Source: OMIW01 sp044235645 (lineage in GTDB: Bacteria; Bdellovibrionota_C; UBA2361; OMIW01). From it: a DNA stretch of 64,000 bases. The stretch spans positions 1 to 64,000 of the forward strand of contig JBIIHQ010000001.1 of the NCBI GenBank assembly GCA_044235645.1, read 5' to 3'. A model generated the notes under the pieces. It was not told where the DNA came from. It saw only the letters and a list, made by a program, of their open reading frames with translations, and did no database searches. The stretch's first letter is position 1. The number at the start of each line of letters is the position of its first letter. Below, piece by piece: positions 1 through 8,938 of this stretch. Position numbers and translations under genes: made by a program.

Positions 1-10
1 TTTAATTGTA

Positions 11-23
11 CCCCCCCCCCCCC
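11..23. repeat. 13-base poly-C tract at the window edge
   Basis: Thirteen consecutive C residues lie just beyond the stop of the first minus-strand gene, in non-coding sequence. Such a run could be a slippage-prone tract or an assembly-edge artefact. It does not interrupt a visible reading frame, so no phase-variation role can be assigned. Confidence 0.6.
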
Positions 24-111
24 TCGGAAAAGCAACCAAATCGCCAAAATTTCCCCAAAAAACCGCCCCTCCAATCGCCTTCCCACTAACCCCTTGTAAA
101 AGGAAGGAAGC

Positions 112-996
112 TCAGCGGTGCGACAACCCAATCTCAGCGAGAGCCTCGCCGAGCGTCCCTACGACGGCACCGTGCGTTGCCGCGCCCAAGAGATGTTCTT
201 GTGCCTCCCGCGGATGGGTCTTGTCATAACTCGCCTCTCCTCGTTCATTCAGAGGAGGAACGAGCATCACTATCTTCCCAGGAAAGTTTTCTATTGCCGT
301 ATCTAAATCAGCGGTGAACTCCGGACACTGTTCGCTATTAAGCTCACGCGCAATCATGAGGAGCGCAAGCAACCGTTCTTTTTGCTCGATACCTCGATAC
401 AGGTCCCGTTGGCGCCACGCTCCCGAATTATCCCCTTCTAACTTTGCGATTCCTCGATCATAAATGGCCTCCATCCTCTCCGGAGTTCTCGCTGAGCCCA
501 TGAAGGTCACCCGAGTTCCGATGATATCAGCCGTTAGGTGGGGAAATTTCTCCTGCAGCTGCTCGAACGCAGCTATCGAAAGGGCGATTCCCATCGAGTC
601 GGCCAAAAATACTATTTTCTTCGCATTTTTCAGGTATGGGTCACTTACTAACGAATCTTCCAACACGGAAACAAGGTCGGCTATCCACTCCTTCCAACCA
701 AGAAATGCTGAGGGATGGGAACCATTCGGGTCGGTGAAATTTGGGTCAATCCCTACCGCACCATGAATGTGATCCTGAAAGTCGTCGGAGATTTTTGCCA
801 GAAATCCGGGGACCCCGACGACCAAGGTTTCGCCAAAGGAAGGGCGCACTGCCTCCAGTCGGAGGCTTCGGCTGCTTTTTGTAGCGAGAGGAAGTCGAAA
901 CTCCGGGGATGACTCAGGCGAGTAACGCAACTCAGAGAGCTCCGGCTGGAGCGAGGTATCTCCACTGACTGCAAAACTAAAAGCTCTCCTTAACAT
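112..996 (-). CDS. Alpha/beta-hydrolase-like protein of unknown function
   Basis: A 294-residue protein that I do not recognise as a named family. About residues 55-65 read like the first beta strand of an alpha/beta hydrolase (VVGVPGF). Near residue 130 the segment FLADSMGIAL has the G/A-x-S-x-G form of a nucleophile elbow, with Ser as candidate nucleophile, and a late THGAVVG could supply the catalytic His. No signal peptide or membrane segment is evident, so a cytosolic esterase, lipase or thioesterase-like role is possible. The fold call rests on the motif pattern only. The gene stands alone on the minus strand, divergent from the M23 peptidase gene. The ATG has a purine-rich GGGGAG very close in front, so the exact start is not certain. 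Confidence 0.6.
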   Translation of the reverse strand: MLRRAFSFAVSGDTSLQPELSELRYSPESSPEFRLPLATKSSRSLRLEAVRPSFGETLVVGVPGFLAKISDDFQDHIHGAVGIDPNFTDPNGSHPSAFLGWKEWIADLVSVLEDSLVSDPYLKNAKKIVFLADSMGIALSIAAFEQLQEKFPHLTADIIGTRVTFMGSARTPERMEAIYDRGIAKLEGDNSGAWRQRDLYRGIEQKERLLALLMIARELNSEQCPEFTADLDTAIENFPGKIVMLVPPLNERGEASYDKTHPREAQEHLLGAATHGAVVGTLGEALAEIGLSHR

Positions 997-1213
997 CTCT
1001 CCCCATCGACATTGTGGACACTCGACCTCAAAGACCGTCCGACGCTCCCAATGGATGATATCGTTTATTCAGTCGGTAAACCAACAGGGTGGCCTTGTTC
1101 TTCAAAAGCTCTCAATACGGCACCCCGCCAACCCCCTTATTGCCCTCTTACTCCCAAAAGTGTTGTAATCTGGCTACCTTTAATACAGTTGTTCTCCCCG
1201 CTAACAACCTCTT

Positions 1214-2692
1214 ATGCGCGCCAAACTCTTAGCCCTATTCATCATCATTCTCGCCCTCGGTGCCGCATGGTTCACCTTTCGCGAACACCCTGTTGTCCGC
1301 TTCTTCGACCCAACCCCACCGGAGATGCGTATCAGTGCCTCGACCCGAATGGGCGAAATTCCTGTTGAGGAGAACCTGCTTGTCGGTGGTGGTGGGATTA
1401 ATCTCAAGCTTCACCTGCGCGATCCGTCAGGTACGGGGCTTGACGAGGTGGTTGTCCGGCTTGATGACGGGTCGGGGCAACGAGAATTGGTAAAGAAGTC
1501 CTACGACGACTGGGGCATAGCCGAGGACTCAGTTGATATTAATGCTCCCGCGAGCACTCTCAAGGTGCGCGTTGAAGCTGTTTCTCTTGAAATTACGGCC
1601 TTTTCAAAGGGATTTGCAAACGCAAAGACAACCAAAACTTTCAAGGTGCGGACCGACTTTGAGCGGCCACGGGGGGAGGTGCTCACGGTTCAGCATAATG
1701 GACGGATTGGCGGGGCGCTTTTGGTGGTGTTTCGGGTACACACAAACGATACTGCCTTTGCAGGCGTACGGTGGCGAGCGAAGGAATACGCAGGGTATCC
1801 CGCAGAGACGCTCTCTCCAGAGTTGGGGGCGTTTCCGGGTCTCTATGCGGCGTTTTTTCCGATTGAGCAAGATTTTGATCGAGCACGGGACAGTCTTAAA
1901 GTGGTGATTCGGGACAGGGCAAGCAACGAGGCCGTTCTGCCGTTTCCGCAGGTAATCGCGAACTTCTCTTTCCGAGCAGCGGATATGAAGATGTCGCGAA
2001 CCTTTTTTGAAGGTCGGGTTGCCGAGCTCCTCCCCCTTTTTGCACAGGAATCCGGCAAGCGTATCGAGGTCCCCGCCGATGTTTCTGGGGTATCAGATGA
2101 GGAGCTTGCTTCACTTTTTAAAACGGTCAACGAGGATTACCGCGCGTTTCTTGAAGAAAAGCTTCTGACCGTTCTTAAGCAAACCGCTCCCACCCGGTAT
2201 TGGGACCAGGTCTTTATCCGACCCCTTGCGGCGGCGCCCACCGCAAGCTTTGGAGAACGTCGATCGTACTTCTTGAACGGGTTCACGGCAGGTCGGTCGG
2301 TGCACCAAGGGATTGATCTGGCCCACGTTGCGATGTCGCCGGTTATGGCGGCGAATAACGGTTCGGTTATTTTCACCGGAATGCTCGGCATCTACGGCGA
2401 GACCGTGATAATCGACCACGGCATGGGGCTCGCGACTCTCTACGGGCACCTCTCCTCAATATCGGTCGGCACCGGCGACTCGGTGCAGCGAGGGCAGGTG
2501 ATAGGTCGCTCAGGCGCCACTGGGCTCGCGGGAGGGGACCACCTCCATATCGAGTTTCGTCTGCACGGCGTCCCCGTATACCCCATCGAATGGCTCGATC
2601 CTCACTGGATGAAGGACCACGTTACAGATCAACTGCCATTTGTCGTGAAGCAGATAAAGAATATTTTGGCGCTGAGCGAGCCGCCCAAGTAA
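1214..2692 (+). CDS. M23-family metallopeptidase, membrane anchored
   Basis: A 492-residue protein with an N-terminal hydrophobic helix (about residues 5-20) that acts as an uncleaved anchor or signal peptide, so the rest should lie in the periplasm. Residues about 60-300 are a beta-rich, poorly conserved region. The C-terminal lysostaphin/LytM-type domain has the zinc ligands His364 and Asp368 (HQGID) and His445 of HLH, with His412 (YGHLSS) and His443 in the usual catalytic positions, so it is probably an active peptidoglycan endopeptidase rather than an EnvC-like degenerate activator. It should cut cross-bridge peptides during cell-wall growth or division. The pterin dehydratase and secA genes follow on the same strand. 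No strong ribosome-binding site precedes the ATG. Confidence 0.9.
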   Translation: MRAKLLALFIIILALGAAWFTFREHPVVRFFDPTPPEMRISASTRMGEIPVEENLLVGGGGINLKLHLRDPSGTGLDEVVVRLDDGSGQRELVKKSYDDWGIAEDSVDINAPASTLKVRVEAVSLEITAFSKGFANAKTTKTFKVRTDFERPRGEVLTVQHNGRIGGALLVVFRVHTNDTAFAGVRWRAKEYAGYPAETLSPELGAFPGLYAAFFPIEQDFDRARDSLKVVIRDRASNEAVLPFPQVIANFSFRAADMKMSRTFFEGRVAELLPLFAQESGKRIEVPADVSGVSDEELASLFKTVNEDYRAFLEEKLLTVLKQTAPTRYWDQVFIRPLAAAPTASFGERRSYFLNGFTAGRSVHQGIDLAHVAMSPVMAANNGSVIFTGMLGIYGETVIIDHGMGLATLYGHLSSISVGTGDSVQRGQVIGRSGATGLAGGDHLHIEFRLHGVPVYPIEWLDPHWMKDHVTDQLPFVVKQIKNILALSEPPK

Positions 2693-2836
2693 TCGGGCAA
2701 GGGGCGAATCACCCATCGACACGACACCCTCCACCCCTCTCATCCCGTTTGCCGGTTGCCCACTTTAGCTTTACCATACCGGGGTCGCATGGACAAAAGC
2801 CGCGCAAGCGAAAAGGCTGAACTTGAGAGGGATCGT

Positions 2837-3190
2837 ATGGAGGGGACGACTTTAGAAATTCAGGAAGGGGCTGGACCTTTGCCAGCTAACCCCCTCAAAC
2901 TTTCCCCCACCGCCATCGAGGAGGCCCTGCAGGGGTGCGAGGGTTGGCAGCTCATTGGGGGGGCCTGCGCTTGCTCCCTCATCTTCCCCGATTTTGTCAC
3001 GGCCTTTGCCTTCATGTCCGGAGCGGCACTGATCTCGGAACAACTTGGCCACCACCCTGAGTGGAGCAACACCTACAACCGCGTTTCGATACGCCTCATG
3101 ACTCACCATGCGGGCGGGGTTACCGAACAAGACATCTCATGGATTCGACGGGTGCTTCCTCTGCAGAGAGGCGCAAAGACTCTTTCGTAA
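2837..3190 (+). CDS. phhB: Pterin-4a-carbinolamine dehydratase
   Basis: A 117-residue PCD/DCoH-family protein. The signature EQLGHHPEWSN followed by YNRVSIRLMTHHAGGVTEQD holds the paired His residues and the third His of the family active site (H-H-x-n-H). The enzyme dehydrates 4a-hydroxytetrahydropterin, recycling the cofactor of aromatic amino acid hydroxylases; in many bacteria its partner enzyme is absent and the true substrate is unclear. I chose the ATG at 2837 because GAGAGG stands six bases before it and the resulting length matches the family. In-frame ATG or alternative codons at 2756 and 2789 would only add a non-conserved tail. No phenylalanine hydroxylase gene is visible in the window. 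Confidence 0.88.
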   Translation: MEGTTLEIQEGAGPLPANPLKLSPTAIEEALQGCEGWQLIGGACACSLIFPDFVTAFAFMSGAALISEQLGHHPEWSNTYNRVSIRLMTHHAGGVTEQDISWIRRVLPLQRGAKTLS

Positions 3191-3258
3191 CCGCTCTATC
3201 AACCGGCAGTTTCTCCTCCTAAACTCTCATCACCTTCAGCATCTCATATTGTCACCCT

Positions 3259-5964
3259 ATGTTAACCTACCTCGCTCGCAAAGTTTTTGGCACCCGCAAC
3301 GATCGTGTCCTCAAATCATTTCGACCGATCGTTCACGAAATTAACAAGCTCGAAGAAAGCTTTGCCGCGCTCTCCGATGACGAGCTTCGAGCGAAGACTG
3401 ACCAATTTCGCGCACAATACGCCGAGGGTCGCACCCTTGATGAGCTCCTTCCTGAAGCGTTTGCTACGGTTCGTGAAGCCGCCAAACGGGTCCTCGGGAT
3501 GCGTCATTTTGATGTTCAGCTCATCGGAGGGATGGTCCTCCATCGGGGGATGATTGCTGAGATGAAAACAGGAGAGGGGAAGACGTTGATGGCGACCTTG
3601 CCCGCCTATCTCAACGCGCTCGCGGGAAAGGGGGTCCATATCGTGACAGTGAACGACTACCTTGCTCGCCGTGATGCAGAATGGATGGGAAGGGTCTATC
3701 GCGCTCTTGGACTCTCAGTTGGTGTTGTTTTTTCCGGAATGGATGAGCAGGAGAAAAAGGTAGCGTATCGCTCCGACATTACCTACGGTCAAAATAACGA
3801 ATTCGGCTTCGATTACCTTCGGGATAACATGAAGTTTTCGGCTGACGATCAGTTTCAGCGCGATCACTTCTTTGCAATCGTTGACGAGGTCGATTCAATC
3901 CTCATTGATGAGGCGCGGACACCCCTAATAATATCAGGACCTGCGGAGTCCCCGACCGACCTTTACTATCAGCTCAACACCGTCATCCCTCGACTGCAGG
4001 TGGGCAAGGACTACGAAGTTGAACTTCGCACTAAATCACCGTCCCTTACCGAGACCGGTATCGCAACGTGCGAGCGACTTCTCGAGATAAAAAATCTCTA
4101 TGACCCGAACAATATCGATATTCTTCACCACCTCAATCAGGCGCTCAAAGCCCACACAACTATGCAGCGGGATGTTGATTATGTCGTGAGAGAGGGACAA
4201 GTTGTTATTGTTGATGAGTTCACTGGAAGACTCATGCCTGGGCGGCGTTGGTCAAATGGACTCCACCAGGCGGTCGAAGCCAAAGAGGGGCTAAAGATAA
4301 TGCGCGAGAACATAACCCTCGCTAGCATCACCTTCCAGAACTTCTTTCGGATGTATTCTAAACTATCGGGCATGACTGGGACAGCAGACACCGAGGCGGT
4401 CGAGTTCAAGACGATTTACGGGCTCGAGGTTGTAGTAGTCCCCCCCAATAAACCGCTCGCTCGTGCAGATCTCTCCGATGTCGTCTATCGCTCTCGCCGG
4501 GAGAAGTACAACGCCGTCGTCGCCGATATCAAAGAGATCCATCAAACCGGTCAACCGGTGCTAGTAGGTACCGTAAGTATCGATCAAAGCGAAGCCCTTT
4601 CCCGACTGCTCCACGAGGAGGGGATACCCCACAATGTACTCAACGCGAAACACCACGAGCGAGAGGCTGAAATCGTCGCCCAGGCGGGCCGGTTTAAATC
4701 AGTCACGATATCAACCAACATGGCGGGTCGGGGGACCGATATCGTTCTCGGCGGTAACGCCTCATTCCTGGCTGCGGCAGAGGCAGGCACCAAGGAAAGG
4801 GATGACGTAAGATACCAATCTGCATTCACCAAGTATTCCCAAATCTGTTTAAGTGAAAAGGAGAAGGTTCTTGCTGCCGGTGGCCTCTTTATCATAGGCA
4901 CCGAACGTCATGAATCGCGGCGAATCGACAATCAGCTAAGAGGCCGCTCTGGTCGGCAAGGGGATCCGGGCGCATCTCGCTTCTACATATCATTGGAGGA
5001 CGATCTCATGCTCCGCTTTGCGGGAGATCGGATACAGGCGATCATGAATCGCATGCAGTGGGAAGAGGGAACTGCGATGGAGGGTGGCCTCATCAGCCGC
5101 TCTATTGAAACTGCCCAAAAGCGGGTTGAAGACATGCACTTTGAGAGCAGAAAACATGTCACAGAATATGATGATGTGATGAATAAGCAACGGCGAGTCA
5201 TCTACTCTCTTCGCAACAAAATACTCCTTTGCGAGGGGATCCGGGATGAAATTCACTCAATGCTCGAGGATATCGCTGAAGATTTGGTGATGGCCGTATG
5301 CACAGTTGATAAAAAACCGATGGAGTGGGATCTCAATAATTTGCGAGAGCGGTTTACCTTCATCACAAATCACTCCCTCGAAGGGGGCGATACAATTCAA
5401 CTTGAGCAGCAAGTTGTCTACGATTGGGTATACGGGGCCCTCAGAGCTCTTTACGATGAACAGGTCCGGCAGAAAGAGGAAAAGCTGGCTGGGCTTGTGT
5501 CACTCTCAACGGGGGATGCTCCTCGCATCCAGTTCGAGCAGCAGATTCCTTCGTATGCAGACATCGAACAGAGAACACTCCTTGAAGGGCTCGACCATTT
5601 TTGGAACCAACATATTCAAGATATGGAAGAGCTTCGAGATGGTATCGGACTGCGAGGGTATGCTCAGCAGAACCCTCTCTACGAATATCAGAAGGAGGGA
5701 TTCATCCTCTTTCAGCAGCTCATGGCAAATCTTCGGGAAGGGGTCTGTCGGAAGCTGTTCTTTGAGGAGGTAATTGATCCTGCTGCGCTTATTGAGGCGA
5801 TCGAACAAGAAGAGGAGAAACGTCGTCGTCGTGAGGGGTCGATACAGACTGTACATGAGGCTACCCTTGCTGATGCGGGTGGAGCCTCTAACGACGGAGA
5901 GGGGGATAAGTCAAAAAAGGCTCCTTCTAGCTCTGCGACCAATCAATCCCGCTCAAGGCGATGA
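3259..5964 (+). CDS. secA: SecA preprotein translocase ATPase
   Basis: A 901-residue SecA, full length for the family. It drives unfolded preproteins through SecYEG at the inner membrane. Visible elements are the Walker A motif GEGKT at residues 105-109, the DEVD Walker B at 209-212, the YGQNNEFGFDYLRDNM segment, the preprotein cross-linking region, helicase motif NMAGRGTDIVLGG, the RRIDNQLRGRSGRQGDPG block and the helical wing/scaffold with FWNQHIQDMEELRDGIGLRGYAQ-type sequence. The C-terminal tail is Ser/Gly/charge rich and lacks the Cys-x-Cys...Cys-His zinc-binding (SEC-C) element that interacts with SecB in many proteobacteria. The next gene, hemW, begins 85 bases downstream on the same strand. 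Confidence 0.98.
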   Translation: MLTYLARKVFGTRNDRVLKSFRPIVHEINKLEESFAALSDDELRAKTDQFRAQYAEGRTLDELLPEAFATVREAAKRVLGMRHFDVQLIGGMVLHRGMIAEMKTGEGKTLMATLPAYLNALAGKGVHIVTVNDYLARRDAEWMGRVYRALGLSVGVVFSGMDEQEKKVAYRSDITYGQNNEFGFDYLRDNMKFSADDQFQRDHFFAIVDEVDSILIDEARTPLIISGPAESPTDLYYQLNTVIPRLQVGKDYEVELRTKSPSLTETGIATCERLLEIKNLYDPNNIDILHHLNQALKAHTTMQRDVDYVVREGQVVIVDEFTGRLMPGRRWSNGLHQAVEAKEGLKIMRENITLASITFQNFFRMYSKLSGMTGTADTEAVEFKTIYGLEVVVVPPNKPLARADLSDVVYRSRREKYNAVVADIKEIHQTGQPVLVGTVSIDQSEALSRLLHEEGIPHNVLNAKHHEREAEIVAQAGRFKSVTISTNMAGRGTDIVLGGNASFLAAAEAGTKERDDVRYQSAFTKYSQICLSEKEKVLAAGGLFIIGTERHESRRIDNQLRGRSGRQGDPGASRFYISLEDDLMLRFAGDRIQAIMNRMQWEEGTAMEGGLISRSIETAQKRVEDMHFESRKHVTEYDDVMNKQRRVIYSLRNKILLCEGIRDEIHSMLEDIAEDLVMAVCTVDKKPMEWDLNNLRERFTFITNHSLEGGDTIQLEQQVVYDWVYGALRALYDEQVRQKEEKLAGLVSLSTGDAPRIQFEQQIPSYADIEQRTLLEGLDHFWNQHIQDMEELRDGIGLRGYAQQNPLYEYQKEGFILFQQLMANLREGVCRKLFFEEVIDPAALIEAIEQEEEKRRRREGSIQTVHEATLADAGGASNDGEGDKSKKAPSSSATNQSRSRR

Positions 5965-6049
5965 GCCCCCCCCACCAGCCGATTCAGCCCGGTGTCGGAG
6001 AAATATCAGGACCCAGGAAGTATTCGATTATCTTGGAGGAGAACGAGGA

Positions 6050-7321
6050 GTGTCGGAGTTGACCGAGTCGGTACCAATGAAAGTGGCCTTACTCGGGGCG
6101 GATTCGGATGACGCTTGCTCAAAAGCTCCCTTCTCGCTCTACATTCATATCCCATTCTGTTCTCATAAATGCCCCTATTGCGACTTCAATACATATGCCG
6201 TTGGCGCAAAGATACCCGAGCGAGATTATGTAGCGTCGCTGCGGTCAGAGCTTGATTTTCGCGCTGCTCAGCCAGAGTGGCGAGGGCGTTCCATCGCCAC
6301 CATCTTCCTCGGAGGTGGCTCACCGTCGCTTCTCTCCCCCTCCGCGCTCAGAGATCTGTTTCGGACAGTTTCACGCCTCTTCCAAATACAGGATGGCGCA
6401 GAGGTCTCGATAGAAGCAAATCCCAACGATACTTCGCTGCCATGGCTTGCCGCGATTCGAGAGATAGGCATCAATCGACTAAGTATTGGGGCGCAAACAT
6501 TCCAGGACCACCTCCTTCCGAAGCTCGGACGGAACCATTCATCCTCTCAAATTAGAAATGCCATCGACGACGCGCGAAGGGCGGACTTCTCAAATATCAG
6601 CATTGATCTCATGTTTGGCATTCCCGAACAGACAGTTGCTGACTTCGCCTCCGATCTTAAAGCGGCCCTCGACTTAACTACCGACCACCTCTCTCTTTAC
6701 GGACTCACAATCGAAGCAGGGACCCCTTTTTTCCAAGCGTCTAAGCGGGGCATTCTCCAACTCCCTCCCGAAGATGCGACCCTAGAGATGATGGAACTCG
6801 CGGAGAGAACCCTCGCCGATGCAGGGCTCGTTCGGTATGAGATCAGTAACTATGCCCGGCCCGGATTCGAGGCTATTCATAACATCTCTTACTGGACCCG
6901 CTCAGACTATCTTGGCATTGGTGCGGGGGCTCACAGTTTTTGGGGAGGCGAGCAAGCGCAGACTGGTGCGAGCGTTGGTCGTCGATGGTCGAATCTCGCC
7001 CCATTCTCCAGCTATATCGAGCATGCCGCTGCATTTGGAAAAGCTGAGTCGTGGGAGGAGATTCTCACCCCTGAGAGTCAGATCTTCGAGCAATTTTTTC
7101 TTGGACTTCGCATGGTGCGAGGACTGGAGACCTCAACGTGGCCACTCCGTTTCGGCTTCTCTCTTGCAGAGCGCTATGAAAAAGAGCTCTCCAAATTTGA
7201 GCGAGAAGGATTAATGATCTGGGAAAGAGAAAATGAGCGAATTGCTATGACCCCACGTGGATTTACGCTCTTTGACTCAATCGTTGAACACTTTGTCTCT
7301 CATGGGCTGGCGTGTCGGTAG
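6050..7321 (+). CDS. hemW: HemW-type radical SAM protein (heme chaperone)
   Basis: A 423-residue radical SAM protein of the HemN-like HemW family. Cys37, Cys41 and Cys44 (CSHKCPYC) bind the 4Fe-4S cluster, followed by the SAM-binding glycines GGGSPS (the usual form is GGGTPS), and family blocks such as SIGAQTF, NISIDLMFGIPEQT and YEISNYARPG. HemW proteins bind and transfer heme, although many are annotated as oxygen-independent coproporphyrinogen III oxidases. The longest frame would overlap secA; I chose GTG at 6050 because GGAGGA sits nine bases before it and the length fits. ATG at 6077 is the alternative. Heme handling fits with the heme-copper oxidase genes at the right end of the window, although these are distant. 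Confidence 0.92.
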   Translation: MSELTESVPMKVALLGADSDDACSKAPFSLYIHIPFCSHKCPYCDFNTYAVGAKIPERDYVASLRSELDFRAAQPEWRGRSIATIFLGGGSPSLLSPSALRDLFRTVSRLFQIQDGAEVSIEANPNDTSLPWLAAIREIGINRLSIGAQTFQDHLLPKLGRNHSSSQIRNAIDDARRADFSNISIDLMFGIPEQTVADFASDLKAALDLTTDHLSLYGLTIEAGTPFFQASKRGILQLPPEDATLEMMELAERTLADAGLVRYEISNYARPGFEAIHNISYWTRSDYLGIGAGAHSFWGGEQAQTGASVGRRWSNLAPFSSYIEHAAAFGKAESWEEILTPESQIFEQFFLGLRMVRGLETSTWPLRFGFSLAERYEKELSKFEREGLMIWERENERIAMTPRGFTLFDSIVEHFVSHGLACR

Positions 7322-7380
7322 AGTCCGGTGAGTCCTCAGAGGGACAGCACCTCTAAAAAAATAGCTTCGGGCGAGGCGAA

Positions 7381-7409
7381 TTGAAAGGACAAGAAAACCT
7401 CGGTATGAT
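7381..7409 (+). promoter_or_regulatory. Sigma-70-type promoter for the zinc-ribbon/TPR gene
   Basis: TTGAAA at 7381-7386 and TATGAT at 7404-7409 are separated by 17 bases, matching the housekeeping consensus in sequence and spacing. The predicted start of transcription is near 7416, about 40 bases before the GTG start at 7457. Confidence 0.6.
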
Positions 7410-7456
7410 CCCAAAAATACTAGGATGAAAATAGATCCTTTCCTCAGGAAACCGTA

Positions 7457-8689
7457 GTGATAAATCCAAAATCTCCTGACTCCTTCAACGGGTGCCGTCG
7501 ATGCCTCGCTTCTCTTGAAGTAGGTGATAATTTCTGTCGTTCGTGCGGGGCCCGAACGAAAGTAGCTCCTTCCGGCCGCAACCGCGTCACGTGGGCCGCC
7601 ACCGGCCTCACGATAACTGCCATAGTGTCCGTAACGTGCGTTTACGGGACCGCCGCGATTCAGCGCGCTCACGGAAACGGCCAACCACCGGCCACTCGCG
7701 GCACAATTTCGACTGATTCTTCAACAGCCAACACTCCCATGGCGATGGGTAAGAATCCTCACAATTTTGAGCGAACTGACGAAATGCCAGAGTTCTCCTC
7801 TGCGGCGCTCTCCGAGGATGCGCCCTTCCAAGAGCTGCTAAAGGCCGCTCGGTCTGCACCCAAGGATCATGCGGCATGGAGTGCCGTCGGGGACGCGATC
7901 CTCGAGCGTCTCATATCGAACCCATCATCGGGGGAGCTCCAAATCGACGCCCTCGACACGTTTAGCTATCTGCTCACCATCGAGCCAAATGATGCGGCAG
8001 CAATCCGCGCACTTGGAGACCTCTGCTTCGATCAACGGTTATTTCAGAAGGCGCTGGCCTACTACGAGCGGTACCTCACTCTTTACCCTAATGACCTCGA
8101 TCTACGATCTCGCCACGCGAGCACCCTCACCTTTCTCGGTCGCCCGCAGGAGGCGGTCCTGGAGCTTGAAACGGTAGTCGCAGAACAGCCGAACGCCTTC
8201 CAACCACTCGCCTACCTCTCCATCGCCCTTTCTCAGAAGGGGGATATCGAAAAAGCGCGGGCGGTCGGGGAACAAGCCCTTGCACAGGCCCCCTCGCCAG
8301 AGGCTCGGGAGCGGTTTAGCGCGTTTTTGGAATCACTGCTTACTCCGGATTCATCCTCCTCATCACCTGCGGCTCCAAGGGCTGAAACACCCACCACGAC
8401 TAGCCAGCCAGCAACCCTTGCGAAGGAAAGCTGGCTCGAAAAGCTGGAACAGACCCTCCGTGCAAACCCAATAGCGGGCCCCAAAGTCGTGGGGGTTGCC
8501 TATCGCGAGGAGAGCAAGACTGTCGAGATATCTCTCACCAAATTCCCGATGGAGGCGATGCCGGACTTTGCGAGACAGAAGTTTATCGGTTCACTAACGC
8601 CCCACCTTCCCCATCCCCTTGTGACAACTCTTAGGTTCCTCGATGCTGAATCTGGGAGAGTAATGCTTGGGATGGCGGTACAGCGGTGA
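7457..8689 (+). CDS. Zinc-ribbon, single-TM, TPR-repeat protein
   Basis: A 410-residue protein of modular build. Cys13, Cys16, Cys27 and Cys30 form a CxxC-CxxC zinc ribbon at the N-terminus. Residues about 45-68 are a hydrophobic transmembrane helix, followed by a Ser/Thr/Pro-rich linker and, from about 115 to 290, TPR-like helical pairs (for example ALAYYERYLTLYPNDLDLR). A second low-complexity Ser/Pro/Ala linker leads to a C-terminal alpha/beta piece. The ribbon should lie in the cytoplasm and the TPR part outside the inner membrane, making it a candidate scaffold for an envelope complex. The GTG start is supported by AGGAA six bases upstream and by a consensus-like promoter. The exact function is unknown. 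Confidence 0.8.
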   Translation: MINPKSPDSFNGCRRCLASLEVGDNFCRSCGARTKVAPSGRNRVTWAATGLTITAIVSVTCVYGTAAIQRAHGNGQPPATRGTISTDSSTANTPMAMGKNPHNFERTDEMPEFSSAALSEDAPFQELLKAARSAPKDHAAWSAVGDAILERLISNPSSGELQIDALDTFSYLLTIEPNDAAAIRALGDLCFDQRLFQKALAYYERYLTLYPNDLDLRSRHASTLTFLGRPQEAVLELETVVAEQPNAFQPLAYLSIALSQKGDIEKARAVGEQALAQAPSPEARERFSAFLESLLTPDSSSSSPAAPRAETPTTTSQPATLAKESWLEKLEQTLRANPIAGPKVVGVAYREESKTVEISLTKFPMEAMPDFARQKFIGSLTPHLPHPLVTTLRFLDAESGRVMLGMAVQR

Positions 8690-8702
8690 TGATCCCATTG
8701 CA

Positions 8703-8734
8703 AGGGTTCGTACCCTCGTCTGGGGTCGAACCCT
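8703..8734 (+). terminator. Hairpin after the zinc-ribbon/TPR gene, no U tail
   Basis: AGGGTTCG at 8703-8710 pairs with CGAACCCT at 8727-8734, and ACCC (8712-8715) pairs with GGGT (8723-8726) inside it, giving about 12 base pairs with one bulged T. It starts 13 bases after the stop codon. No T run follows, so it may be an RNA-stabilising or U-independent terminator hairpin. Confidence 0.45.
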
Positions 8735-8842
8735 CAAGCCAGACTTGCCCATGCGTTATCCTCACCAATCAACGGCTTTGTATCACATAAGTACGATCGT
8801 CTTGACTCTCATAACCGCATTGAGATAGCACTCCGACGTCGG

Positions 8843-8871
8843 CCGTCCCCATCCCCCCGAGGGGCGGTTTT
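8843..8871 (+). terminator. GC hairpin followed by TTTT
   Basis: CCG and CCCC (8843-8850, one bulged T) pair with GGGGCGG (8861-8867), followed by TTTT. It lies about 65 bases upstream of the lipoprotein start, so it could end transcription from upstream or act in the leader of the lipoprotein mRNA. A TTGACT at 8802-8807 is a possible -35 before it, without a convincing -10. Confidence 0.35.
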
Positions 8872-8938
8872 GGTGAGAGACTATCCCCTTCATTCCTCGA
8901 GGCCTTCCGTGACCACCCACTCCACATCAAATCGTCGC

